A DNA stretch of 64,000 nucleotides, from contig JARGXX010000100.1 of assembly GCA_030374765.1 (NCBI GenBank), positions 1,054,001-1,118,000 on the forward strand. The letters are read 5' to 3'. Each line of letters begins with the position of its first letter. The first letter of the stretch is position 1. Made by a program: the position numbers and the translations under genes. This DNA is from Agarophyton chilense (taxonomy: Eukaryota > Rhodophyta > Florideophyceae > Gracilariales > Gracilariaceae). The notes beneath the pieces were generated by a model. The model saw only the letters and a program-made list of their open reading frames with translations. It was not told where the DNA came from and made no database searches. Of this stretch, positions 1-9,861 are shown in pieces.

Positions 1-2
1 AA

Positions 3-782
3 GATGAGAGTGGCGACGAGTACTCTGATAGCTCTAAAGCTGAGGAGGCTCCGAGGACGCTCAAGGAACCTGAATCGCTTGGTGCTATTTTGTTGGCCAT
101 TTCTGTTGTGCAGAAAGGGCAGGCCAAAATGCTCAAAAAGCAAGGAGCGCTGGAAGGGGAAATCAAGCGTCTGAAGGGGAAGCAGCGTTCTGGCGGCCGT
201 GATCTAGCGAAGGATTTGGATAGAGCTTTAGCTGAGGGAGGGCTTGACGGCCCGGACTTCGGTGGGAGTTCTTCAGATTCGGAGCCGGAGGCCGATACAG
301 ATGTGGCTACAAGCGAGAATAAGAAGAGCAACAAAAAGTTCTTCGAGAAGTTTGCAGCTCGCCCGTTCCCGGAACAGTCTTTGCAGGTAGATCTCTTGTT
401 GGGGGAGAATATGCTCCGCAAAGCACTCACGAACTACCCGACGGTGTCGGCGTGGGTGGAGGCTCGGCGTCTGACAAATCTTCGAAGCAAGCGAGAGGCA
501 GCAAGTCTTGCCAAAATAGTAGACTGTATCTTTGGATCGTTTGGGATCATGAGAGCCCGGCGTGAATTGGCAGTTGAAGTCGCTCTACGGCGTTTGGCAG
601 CCGTCATTATGGCGGAGAACTCAGGCAACTGGGATGCTGCTCGCGAGCTAGAGGAGGATGACAACGAGCTAGTCCCGGAGAAATATCGACGAAGGCTGCA
701 TACATCTGCAAAATTACGTCGTCAACTCGCGGGGCGCTCCCAAAAAGATAAGTCTGTCCCGGGTGGCCGGGAGACGAATTAG
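3..782 (+). CDS. Leading ORF of the tyrosine-recombinase element, 5' truncated by the window edge
   Basis: The frame is open from base 3 to the stop at 780-782 (about 259 codons), and no start codon needs to be invoked inside the window. The first part is acidic and Ser/Glu-rich with a coiled-coil-like Lys/Glu stretch. The second half is helical and Arg/Ala/Leu-rich and ends in a basic tail. There is no zinc knuckle. Its place just upstream of a recombinase-type block is what a gag-like or accessory ORF of a DIRS-class element would occupy, but I do not recognise the family. The frame is intact as far as it can be seen. Confidence 0.5.
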   Translation, partial: DESGDEYSDSSKAEEAPRTLKEPESLGAILLAISVVQKGQAKMLKKQGALEGEIKRLKGKQRSGGRDLAKDLDRALAEGGLDGPDFGGSSSDSEPEADTDVATSENKKSNKKFFEKFAARPFPEQSLQVDLLLGENMLRKALTNYPTVSAWVEARRLTNLRSKREAASLAKIVDCIFGSFGIMRARRELAVEVALRRLAAVIMAENSGNWDAARELEEDDNELVPEKYRRRLHTSAKLRRQLAGRSQKDKSVPGGRETN

Positions 783-833
783 GGAGTTCATTTAATAAAA
801 CAACAACAACAGCAACTTGGGGGATTTGGAGTA

Positions 834-1390
834 ATGGACATGCGGGACTTGCTTCCCCTACAGTGGGCGATCCCAGGTGGATCTGGGCATGTGCAAAAAC
901 AAGCTAGTATGAATAGTCGACTAAGGCAGCGTTACGCAAAGTGGCGCATGCTGGACACGGTTACTCGAAGACTTGTAGCAGGGCTTAATATCCTATATGC
1001 CGGGCATGTCTTCTCTCTAGAGCCTCAAGGTGAGGAGAGAAACGCGGTTCAGCGGTTAGCGACCACCTTCTTGCGAGACATCGGGGAGGCAGCATGCCGC
1101 CGAAATTATTTCGCTGCGGCGGCTGCCGTCGTTAGGATGAAGGCATATTTTATTATGGTGAAAAGCACTCCTGGAGGCTTATCAACCCTGATCTGGTGTC
1201 ATTGCCGGTCGAAGGACTGGCGGCGTCTGTGGATGTCTTGACATTATTGCCAGAAGATATTCGGGTCGCTTATGAGTCGCGAGATTCACAAGCGGAACCG
1301 AAGCGGGAAAGGGAGGCCCTCCGGAACCCCTTATTTGGGGTTCAAGGAGAAGCATACAAAAGGCTTATTGAAAAGCTGGAGGGAGTGTGA
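834..1390 (+). pseudogene. Middle ORF of the tyrosine-recombinase element, frameshifted
   Basis: A frame beginning at the ATG at 834 runs to 1241. A second frame continues the helical, Glu/Arg-rich composition from about 1193 to 1390. The overlap suggests one protein broken by a single frameshift near 1195-1240. No catalytic motif is recognisable. It may be the N-terminal (SAM-like) region of the recombinase whose C-terminal part lies at 1677-1946. The intervening 1391-1676 shows only short open pieces in other frames, which fits decay. Confidence 0.35.
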
Positions 1391-1676
1391 ATAATATCGT
1401 TACAAAGGGAACAAGCAGAAGTAACGAAGAGAGTTTTTGCGGTCCCAAAGAAGGTCGATGGTTATCTCCCTCTGGGGGATCTGTTGGGACATGGAATTGA
1501 CGATATTGTGGTACTCGATCTATCAAGGAAAAGGCCGCACTATGGAAGCATGAATATTTCTATTTCAAAGCGCGGCCGAAACGAGGCAGTAACAATACGG
1601 CCATAAATTATGGCAGTATTGTTGTCTCGATTGATAGAAAAGAAAAAGGGTATTAAGGGAACATAAGCTTTTTAAA

Positions 1677-1946
1677 ATGCCTCCAGCACGATTTAGGGAG
1701 CATCTTCGGCGTGCCGCTGCGCGACTTTCGATAACACAAAGTGTTACCCCTCACATGCTGCGGTTTGGCGGTGCCACAACCGATAAACTTTATGGTCGCC
1801 TCACCGACCATGAGATAAAGAACAGAGGTCGTTGGGCAGCGACTTCAGTTCGAGGCGGTTATTGCCAGAGCAGCAACGTTATTCAACGTTACGCCACCCG
1901 CTTGGGTTGGGGGTCGGGAGAACGTGCAAGCACTAGAGGAGGCTAG
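1677..1946 (+). pseudogene. Tyrosine recombinase C-terminal catalytic fragment
   Basis: The 89-codon frame contains the box-II arrangement of tyrosine recombinases. A TPHMLR segment supplies the His-x-x-Arg, followed by a GGAT turn. About 25 residues later comes GRW, and then RGGY, whose tyrosine is placed where the nucleophile is expected. In DIRS, Ngaro and Crypton elements this domain cuts and rejoins DNA through a 3'-phosphotyrosine, so these elements do not make the target duplications left by DDE enzymes. The first catalytic arginine should lie upstream in the broken 1391-1676 stretch. I cannot distinguish DIRS from Crypton without the RT region. Confidence 0.5.
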
Positions 1947-1949
1947 GAG

Positions 1950-4900
1950 CAGAAATTAAGGGAGGCTCCAGGACTTAGTGATTTCTCGGTGGGTCAATTT
2001 CAGTTTTGGACGGAAAATTGATCAAAATCAAAAAAGTTCTGTATAAAATCAATAATTTCTGAAAAACTCTGTTTTTCGGACCTCATCGGGACTTCTTGGG
2101 TCCTGGGGTTGTATGGCGTGGAGATGGGTTTTGACGGAGGATGGGTTAAACCGGCTAAGGCTAGCTAGACTTAGGCGCTCGCATGGGCTTCGCGTGGAAT
2201 TACAATTATAAATGCTTTACAATAAATCCTTAGAAATGTTGTTGTTTCAAATAGTATTCCTTTTGTTTAAACGCGAGCGGTTAGCGAGTGTAGTTCTATT
2301 AGCATACGAACGTAGAGAGCTGGCTAGATTGTTGCAAGTAGGAAATATACATGACAACGCAATATCTGATCGCTGATCGTACTTCCATGGGGTTCCTGAC
2401 TCCTCTTTCGGTGGGGGTTCTGTGCCGTCTACGTTGCGCCAGACTCCTTTCGCGCGCATAACGAGTTCGAGCTTCTTCGACCAAATGAAATAGTTGTCTG
2501 CTTTGAGCAGCGGAACTTACAGCTTCGAAACGTCAGTAAAGTCTTCGTTCATTGCGCACGGTTAGTTGTGTGGTATTCTACGCAGTAGTCGTCGCGTGGG
2601 CTGGGCCCATAACCTCTTGTTAAAGGATATACCAATCTAAGCAGTTCCCAGGGTTTACTATTTGTTCAGGCTGCCCTTTATAGGCAGCCAAACTATCCTT
2701 TAGCTTCAAATCACTGGTCACAGGCTTTTCAAAATTTGTATCTAGTTCCAATCGTTTTGGTTACAAACTCTGCGCCACTATTCCGATACAGTTCCCAAAA
2801 ACTGTATCCGTTCTTGTCCAATTGTAACGATCAATTCTCCAACACAAATTATATCTGAATTTGTGTTTCAAGTTGAGGATTTACGAAATGGTTCCAAGTA
2901 AATGGAATCAGACTGACGTTCTATCACGACAACTCTCTTGACCATCATTGTATTGAGAGTCATGTCTTTACATTAGAATCAAGAATGATTTTCTCCTGAT
3001 TAAAGAAGCTGGTAGGAACTGCAGATGGATTGATATTTACTGTGCAAAGGAAAGGTTTTTTTTGACATAACGAAAACAGTATGAAGCCTATCGAAAGGAT
3101 CGCCGAGATTGTTCCCGTAATGTTTTGCAATCTGCCCGAACGGAAACACACTCCGGCAGATTTGGTTGCAAAGGCTCGAAAACCACTTTCTCTTTAAAAG
3201 AGTGGAGCGGACACACACGTAATCTCAAAAGGGGTCCGAGCCCGTTTGAGTCAACAGTAGGCCACGCAACAACTAGGCCAAGTAGCATGAAATCCATGCC
3301 TGGGTAGCAGTAGTGAGTCAAGTCCTTCTCCAATAAAGAGTCGGAACCAGTACTTGAGGCGCAACACATTGGTCTGTTTAAGTAAACCAAGGCATCGAAC
3401 TTTTTCTCTACTGACCCTCCGGTCAGCACAAAGCTGCAGAGCACAATGATGAAACTTAAATTGCTTCGCTATTCTGCAACAATTTCTGTCACGGCTTGTT
3501 GACCCACTCCGGGAGTAATGCGGTAATAAAAGAGCGAAAGTACCATTCTTATCTCCTTGCCGGACTGCGGCAAGTTCAAAAATGTAAGAAGTCCTGCAAT
3601 GCTTGCTCAGAGAGCAATCAGTAGCAGTTTGACCTTGTTAATGTCTTGTTATGTTTTTGCTTTCTATGATCAAGGCGGCTGATGTTTACACAGAGCTTTT
3701 GTTGGCTCACTAATAACCGGGGTGAGTGACTAACGAAGCGAGCACCAGAGAGTTAGAGACAAAACGACAGATGTATTGAAAGTGGGAGGTGAAGTGCAAT
3801 GCTTTGTTGAAGTTTCTTTTGCTCTGACTTCAAATTTGCAAGCGTTAGATAGGCATAACTAGCGCGCCACGGTTCAGCTTTAACCAGCACTCTTATTACG
3901 GCGTTCAAAGATATAGTATGCGCGTAGAGTCTCTGCTCCTGCAAACGGAAGTAGTTAGTTGGGTTAGGCCGCGGCGAGCGCGGCAATAGGGCAGGAATGA
4001 CCCCCCTAAAAAATAGAACATTTTCTAAATCGTCTGGGCTGTATAGGTTGGAGCAAAGTTTACTCTCCAGTTTGGCTCACGTTTTGAGCGTTTGGAACAC
4101 AGGCATACTACTAATCCACGGGTCCACGGGTGTTGTGTCAAAGTCGTGTTTAGACGCGTAGAACGTGGCAAAAAGCCAAATGCAATTCAAGAAAAGAAAT
4201 ACATTGTTCCCATCTTCCCGCAGTGACACAAAGCGGGAAATTTCTGCCGAACAAGGGCTTCACGGGGCGCACTGGAACAAAAAAGCGTTTTGTTGTTGCA
4301 TGAAAGTAGTTGCCGGTGATGTTGATTGTCCAGGAGCACTAAGGTTTGGTACTCGTCTAGCCTTTGCAAATAGTACAGGGCACTCAGCTGCAAATAGCAA
4401 TTGTAAAGCAGAGTATTTGGTTTCGTCTTCATTTGAGTTCTTTTATACACGAATCTAAGCACATCGAATATATATATATAGCTAAGCCACTGTTCGAAAA
4501 TAATAATTTTTTGAATGGTAGATATGTTTCACACACAGCTCCAGAACTTTTAGAGTACAACCACTGTTTTTGCACCCAAAAAAGCCTGTTTTATATGCTT
4601 AAATAGAAATTAGCCTGGTGATCAATAAAATATATATTCTATAGTATTGTGTTCCTTTGGGAGTCAAAACATGAAATAAACCCAGTCAAAATATCTAAAA
4701 ATCAGTTACACATTTTCAGTTTGACCTCATATGACGCCAGTGGTCCTATAGAGACTAAAAGCGTTATATGGCACCTATTTGCCTGCAACTACTCGCTAAT
4801 CAAAGAACGCAAATCGACACAAACCAGAATACTCCGCTCCTGATCTGCTATCTGCAGGGGAATACTCAAACTCTTTTGTGCAATGTGCTGGCGCTGTAGA

Positions 4901-5090
4901 AGGTGGGGACAATTCATTTGTGCTGAAAATTTGCCTTTTTCCCGCCCATTTTAAAGGTGATTCTTGCGCAAGATGTGCTTCTGAAAAATAAATAGAAAAT
5001 ACAGTAATTGTAAAATCTAACCAGCTGTTTGCAGCTGAGATTTCGAATACAGCTACACACATGTAACACTCTCAACATCTATCATATTTG
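1950..5090. other. Intergenic, no recognisable gene
   Basis: AT-rich sequence with only short frames on both strands. The longest are about 118 codons on the minus strand (3088-3444) and about 97 codons on the plus strand (4165-4458). Neither shows a domain I recognise, and each has competing frames opposite. There is a short (TA)n run near 4467-4480. I see no RNA gene and no LTR. Confidence 0.5.
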
Positions 5091-5763
5091 TCACAATGTT
5101 CCTTTTCAAAAGTACGTGTTTTTGTAATCTTTAGACACAACTCGAACGTAATTATTTCGACAGCACTTATCCTTTCCGCTTCTCTACGTTCGATCTCAAT
5201 TCCGGACATCTGCGTTTCCCAAATGGTTGATTATAATTCGAAACCAATGCATTTTGTTGATATGAAGCGAATTTTCATAAACAGACCCTGAAAACAATGG
5301 CGTCACGTAGTAGGCCCATCTATCTTCAGCTCTTTTCACTTGTTTAAAGTAGTTTGTGATTATACATTCTCCTCTGGTATCCTTCGGTTGTCAGCTACAT
5401 AAGATCTTTTATCAGCTTACCTTATATCGAAAGGGGTACCACTCGGCTCATCCCTCTTCCTCGAAGGACAGGCGCGAGACTGCCAACCAGACTCAACCTT
5501 GTTCAAAGACACCTCATTTGCGCGCACATACATGCAGTCTCACAGATGGTAAGATGTGGTTCGCACCTTTTCAGGTTTTGTTTCTTTTCTAAACAGGAAC
5601 TTGTTCCTTGGGAGCTCAAATAAAAGGAGAGTGAGACTGATGATACCGCGCTTCAAAGATGCATTGCTTTGCTGGCTTACGCTTATTGTCAACGAAACTT
5701 GCGCGAGCCAGTGATTCTGCGACATTTACTTAAACAAAACTGCTTCGATCATATAATTGGCTT

Positions 5764-6597
5764 TCATCGACGCTTGCAAGCGTCCCTCTTGTGTTTCGTT
5801 AAGTGCCACTTTTGTACGTAAGTCGTGCCGCATCCGTCGCACTCAAATCTAGGTCTGTTCTGCGGATCATGCATATGCATGTGCCTCTCCAGGTGGCAAC
5901 TGCTGACGAATTTTTTGCCGCAACGACTACAAGAAAACCTGCATGAGGGATCATGTATCTGCATGTGTTTGCTCAACGCTCCTTTGTCCAAAAACCTTTT
6001 GTCGCATTGTCCGCATGAGTGACGTACCCTGTTTGGATTATGTATAACCATGTGTCGCGCAATATTGGGTCTATGCCTCATCTTTCCACATATCTCACAA
6101 CACACTTTGCGGGACTGAGCTGCACTGCCGCCGTTATGACTGCGACGGTTCTTTTCCGCACTTTCGCCTTCCGTGTTCGTTTGGGCACCATTGCTAGGCC
6201 CAGCGCCGGATGCGCTACGCATCACCGAAAGTTGTAACAACGTGTTGGGGAGCCAGTCGGGCACTTCTCCTAAAACTCGCAACCTCTTTCTGGCGTGCCC
6301 AGGCTCTGGTCTAGTTGATTGGGAGTCAAGCTCCGGACTATTCCGCATGTGTCCAGCTTGTCGCCGAGGGCTCTGCAGAAGCTCCTCACTGTTGGCCACT
6401 GGATTGAGAAGCTCGCTAATTGAAACTGCTGTGCGTCGCGGCGGAATTTGGTTGTGTGCAGCGTCTGGCTTTTCAACATCATTTCTGGCGTTTTGATTTC
6501 TGTCAGAGTCTCGTGAAGAGCTTCTACTACCATTGGACCGAGGTCGTTTTCCTCGGCCACTATGTTCATTGTTATGACGTCGAGAATCGCGATCCAT
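5764..6597 (-). CDS. C2H2 zinc-finger protein, copy A
   Basis: Intact 277-codon frame with an ATG start. Residues 1-160 are hydrophilic and disordered, rich in Arg, Ser and Asn. The C-terminal third holds four tandem zinc fingers. The first three follow C-x2-C-x12-H-x3-H, and the last ends with Cys in place of the second His (C2HC). Linkers are short and conserved, for example HDPSCRF and HDPQNRPRF. Such proteins bind DNA sequence-specifically in the nucleus. The paralogue at 30084-30923 is also intact but differs at many residues, including the helix positions that contact bases in fingers 1, 3 and 4. No intron is needed. Whether this is a host regulator or the cargo of a mobile segment cannot be told from the sequence. 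Confidence 0.8.
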   Translation of the reverse strand: MDRDSRRHNNEHSGRGKRPRSNGSRSSSRDSDRNQNARNDVEKPDAAHNQIPPRRTAVSISELLNPVANSEELLQSPRRQAGHMRNSPELDSQSTRPEPGHARKRLRVLGEVPDWLPNTLLQLSVMRSASGAGPSNGAQTNTEGESAEKNRRSHNGGSAAQSRKVCCEICGKMRHRPNIARHMVIHNPNRVRHSCGQCDKRFLDKGALSKHMQIHDPSCRFSCSRCGKKFVSSCHLERHMHMHDPQNRPRFECDGCGTTYVQKWHLTKHKRDACKRR

Positions 6598-6708
6598 CGA
6601 GATGATTGCCTACCAAGTGAACACCGATGCTTGCTGCCGTTTTCTATAAGGAGTTTGGACTTTGATGGAAAAAGGCTAACCGTATTTATGCTTTAAAAAC
6701 GGAGAAAA

Positions 6709-6972
6709 CTATCCGCATCTAGCTTCGGCTTTGCAGTAAAAGTCTACCATATGAAAAGACCCCCATCCTGTTGCTTTGGAAAAACAAATGTCACAAACGT
6801 TTTTCTCATTTTTCTTTACGGCATGATGAAAAACATTAAACCCAAGTGTTGGTAATACGCCGCGAAAATAAGAAAACAATTTGTGGCCTGCATTTGAATG
6901 AGTTTTCTCGCTGATCGGCATATTTATTGCCCGATTAGAAGAACTGAAAAATCGCGATTGTAGATGCTCCAT
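6709..6972 (-). CDS. Conserved 87-residue ORF upstream of zinc-finger copy A
   Basis: ATG-started frame lying about 110 bp upstream of the zinc-finger start codon on the same strand. The copy in the other arm (29709-29972) has the same length and differs at only about three residues. The peptide is Phe- and His-rich with a pair of cysteines spaced C-x2-C and another Cys near each end. It matches no family I know. Conservation could reflect coding constraint or simply the near identity of the whole upstream block, so its status as a gene is open. It could also be a 5' leader ORF of the zinc-finger transcript. Confidence 0.4.
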   Translation of the reverse strand: MEHLQSRFFSSSNRAINMPISEKTHSNAGHKLFSYFRGVLPTLGFNVFHHAVKKNEKNVCDICFSKATGWGSFHMVDFYCKAEARCG

Positions 6973-7421
6973 AATGCATATTTTAGAACTTCTCGCATAT
7001 CTTGGCGTTTTCCTTTATTTATTGAACCTGTCTGGCGGAAAAAATCACATTGAAAATGAAAGTGCTTCGGATACAAAAAGGAGCATTCGTTTTATGGCCA
7101 CATTCTATTCTTAACACAAGAATTGAAATCAAACTCCGTTCTGACCAACTCAACGAAGAATCTGTGAGACGCAACAGAATATATGACAATATTTAGACGG
7201 GTTCCGCGCTCCGTACTAAAATATATTTTGACTTGCTAAAAGCATTCTGAAACACTCCACTTTGAATTGAAGATTTCCAGAATTATTGCGGATTTGGTAA
7301 CACTTATTTTTAAACCCGGTGTTCGGGCAAGACTAGCAGTGCGCTATAGTGTGCAATATATCTATACTATAGAGTTTCCGTCGCTTGTGGCATCACTTCC
7401 AATATGCTTTTCTTATATTTC

Positions 7422-7482
7422 GGAGCTAAAATTTTAGCTCCAGCTCTATATCGATCTCCATCTCGCAGCAATATAGAGCTGG
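7422..7482. repeat. Two overlapping inverted repeats
   Basis: Positions 7422-7441 form a perfect 20-bp palindrome (GGAGCTAAAA followed by its complement). Overlapping its right end, CCAGCTCTATAT at 7440-7451 pairs perfectly with ATATAGAGCTGG at 7471-7482 across a 19-base loop. The pair could form a compact cruciform or hairpin. It lies just outside arm A of the inverted duplication and upstream of the Myb/SANT-like relic. Confidence 0.6.
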
Positions 7483-7847
7483 ACATAGAACGCAACCCCT
7501 CTGCAAAGAATTGCAAATAAGACTGCTAAAGCCAATGAGATCCCAAACGCTATATCTGCGTCATAGGATCTTTTTCTTCAAAGGCTTTCATGCCTTGGCG
7601 CGCAACAGTTTGGAGCCAGCGCTCTCTTCAAATTCTTCCCCATGACCCACAACAAAGACGTGAAACAATGCCTAACATACCACCCCCCAGGGTTTTCAGA
7701 CCTCCATCATCATCGTCGCCTTTGCGGGCTCAATTTTCACAAAGGTCTTTGTCAATACAAACGCAGAATGCCTCATAACCACTAAAAGAGCCGGATTTGA
7801 CTGCCAAAATTCCTGTAGTTTCCAGAAGAATGCTTGGATTTTAATAA

Positions 7848-8949
7848 TTGTCGCAATCTTCGACTAAATCGAAGAAAAGAGAAATATACCGGTTTCATCC
7901 GCCTATGACTTTTCTGACAAGCAAACTACTATCATTTTCTACGCAATCGACATCTGGAATTGAAGCTGTAAACGAATCATCATCACCCGTTTCTTCTTTT
8001 TCTATATTTGAGGCCAATCAACTAACCTATTCTTATTTAACATAAACAAACACCCTACAGATTGAAAAAGCTCCCACACTAACGTCAAAAAAGTGGAAGG
8101 GCAGAGGTACTTCATTTACGGATGACGAAGTTTTGTTCTTGGCCAGTGCATAGATCGAACAATCTGCAAAGCGCTGTAATCAACACATAAGATCACTTAG
8201 AGGCTGTGTGGAGATAATATGTCAAGAAATCTACAATCTCCGGCTTTGTTACGCAACCCATGGCAGCTAGTAGTACGGGGGAATTCGGGGTTTTTTGCAG
8301 CAAAACAAGAAGTGCGAGTACTACATATATCTGGTATTAATGATGAGATGATTGAACATTTTGCACAAGAGTAGTATCGAGTGCGAGCAGGTATAAAGAT
8401 GAGAGATCTAACCACTAATTACGCACCATTCTTCAGATGGCTGTTAAGCGCGGGATATTTGTCTAAATAAAACACAAGTTTTGTGATGAGTTTAATAAAA
8501 AAATGACGAATATTCACGACCAGATGAAACGTATGATAGAAACACATGAATTATTGAAGCAAAAGGAAGCTATTGAGGTGGAAGGTGTGCCAGGTGAAAG
8601 CGAAAGCGTTGGAACTTCCGACGTTGGTGGGAAAGGAAAGGATTCTTACTCTGCGGTAAATAAAACTGTGACAGCATCTACTATTGAGGAAGATATTCGG
8701 CCGATGCTTATAAAGAGGAAGAAGTTGGAAGAAAGAATGGAGAAATATGCAGTGGATAAAAATGAGAGCCTAAGAGGAATTCGTGAGGGTATTACCGAGG
8801 GCAACGGGCTAATACAGGAGGAACAAAAAGTATAGAGCGAAGATCGAAAAAACGCAAGAGATATTGAGCTCCTGAAGCTGCTGGAACCGAATTCTGATGG
8901 TTTGAAGTACACTAAGAACGCGGATAACTTGGTGAAGTGTAGACTTTAG
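7848..8949 (+). pseudogene. Myb/SANT-like DNA-binding protein relic with C-terminal coiled coil
   Basis: A Ser/Thr-rich N-terminal frame (to 8045) is followed near 8090-8160 by a segment of the GRGTSFTDDEVLFLASA type. This matches the first helix of the Myb/SANT-like domains of plant and algal transposon-associated proteins. A downstream frame shows a region like the rest of that domain (SGINDEMIEHFAQE). The C-terminal 110 codons (8503-8835) are Lys/Glu-rich and coiled-coil-like. In-frame stops (for example near 8146 and at 8836) and frame changes show decay. Such proteins accompany PIF/Harbinger transposases, and two transposase relics lie elsewhere in the window. The link is an inference. 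Confidence 0.4.
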
Positions 8950-9329
8950 TTCGTTTTTCGAGACTCAGTCTTTATTATTCTATTCTTTTATAGTGCTCTA
9001 AAGAACTTCTACTTTGTTCTAGAAGCACAGCATTTCTTCTAAGATAGTTCTTAGAGTTTCTACAATAAATGTTCTATGGAAGCTCCTAGATGCTTCTACA
9101 CAGTTCTAATTCATAGAGGAGTTTCTAGTTGTCTCCTTAAGACCTTCTAGAGTTTTCTACAACAAATTCATCGGAGTATAAAGAGATTATGAGGAGTTTA
9201 ATGGAATGCCGCAAAGCTGAGTAAAAGACAGAACGTGTTCTATAACTTAGATAGACAGTTAGAACAATAAAAAGGAATCCCTTCGAGTTGAATTAGCGAA
9301 GGGATGTCTTTTATCATTTGCCTACCGCG
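8950..9329. other. Short AT-rich spacer with degenerate repeats
   Basis: No coding frame. From 8980 to 9170 the sequence repeats imperfect TTCTA-containing units (TTCTAGAAG, TTCTAAGA, GTTCTAA). This looks like a degenerate low-complexity tract. Confidence 0.4.
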
Positions 9330-9861
9330 ATGGCTCGTACGCCGGTTTCAGAGAGTGTGGATCAGAATACGAATCGTGCATGCTCCATCGCGCCTTCTAT
9401 CGTCGAAGCAGCTAAAAAAAATGGACCGGATGGCCGGACGCTGGTATTGCAAGATAAAGTTTGGGACCCGATCAATTCAAAGCTGTTCCCAGAAACAGTG
9501 AGATTATGGCCGGACCAAAAGGCAAACGTCCCTAGCAGATCAACATTGAATCGATATCTCTCCTACGGCTTCGTTTTGGTCTGCAATCACTTCAGGGGAA
9601 TGTTTCCCCTCAATTTATGCAGATGCATACTCCCCAACTTTAACGATGTTGTCCCCCGCTCTGTTGTATGCCGCTTTAAACTTGGCACTCGACTCTCTTG
9701 CAAAACGTGCCGAATCTCTTTTCCAAACTTTGTGGGGGTATTACCAGCCCTCTCATTTCGATTTGCGTTTCCTGCACGACGCTGATTGCACTCGGGAATT
9801 GAAACGCTTGCTTGGATCGGCCTTGCCACATGTAAGTCCCCCAAGAGACGCTGCGCTCTAA
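9330..9861 (+). pseudogene. Decayed hypothetical protein, frameshifted
   Basis: An ATG frame from 9330 reads well to about 9590. The protein-like composition then continues in another frame (Ala/Leu-rich helix, then a WGYYQPSHFDLRF segment) to the stop at 9859-9861. One frameshift near 9590 would join them into a protein of roughly 175 residues. I recognise no family. It converges tail to tail with the minus-strand relic ending at 9858. Confidence 0.3.

Larger units (their letters stand above)
1..1946 (+). mobile_element. 3' part of a tyrosine-recombinase transposable element (DIRS/Ngaro- or Crypton-like)
   Basis: Three consecutive plus-strand coding blocks end in a segment resembling the catalytic C-terminus of a tyrosine recombinase (1677-1946). 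The first block is open to the window edge, so the element starts outside. No reverse transcriptase motif is visible between the first block and the recombinase. The element is therefore either a DNA-type Crypton or a DIRS-class element that has lost its RT. Frame breaks near 1200 and 1390-1677 show that this copy is decayed. No terminal repeats were found, and the right boundary near 1.95 kb is only the end of the last coding block. Confidence 0.4.
5095..7322 (-). repeat. Arm A of an inverted segmental duplication (partner 29360-31585)
   Basis: Read on the minus strand, this stretch matches 29360-31585 on the plus strand from end to end. Both hold, in the same order, a conserved upstream block, an 87-codon ORF, a C2H2 zinc-finger gene and a similar 3' flank. 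The 5' boundary is sharp: similarity begins at ACACCGGGTTT in both arms, with unrelated sequence beyond it. The other end fades near 5095/31585. Identity is very uneven: close to 99% upstream of the zinc-finger start codon, and clearly lower through the CDS and 3' flank. About 22 kb separates the arms. Confidence 0.85.

Noticed and set aside
4460..4480. (TA)n run
   Set aside because: A short simple repeat without further structure; also a similar AT run near 31589. Not worth a separate feature.
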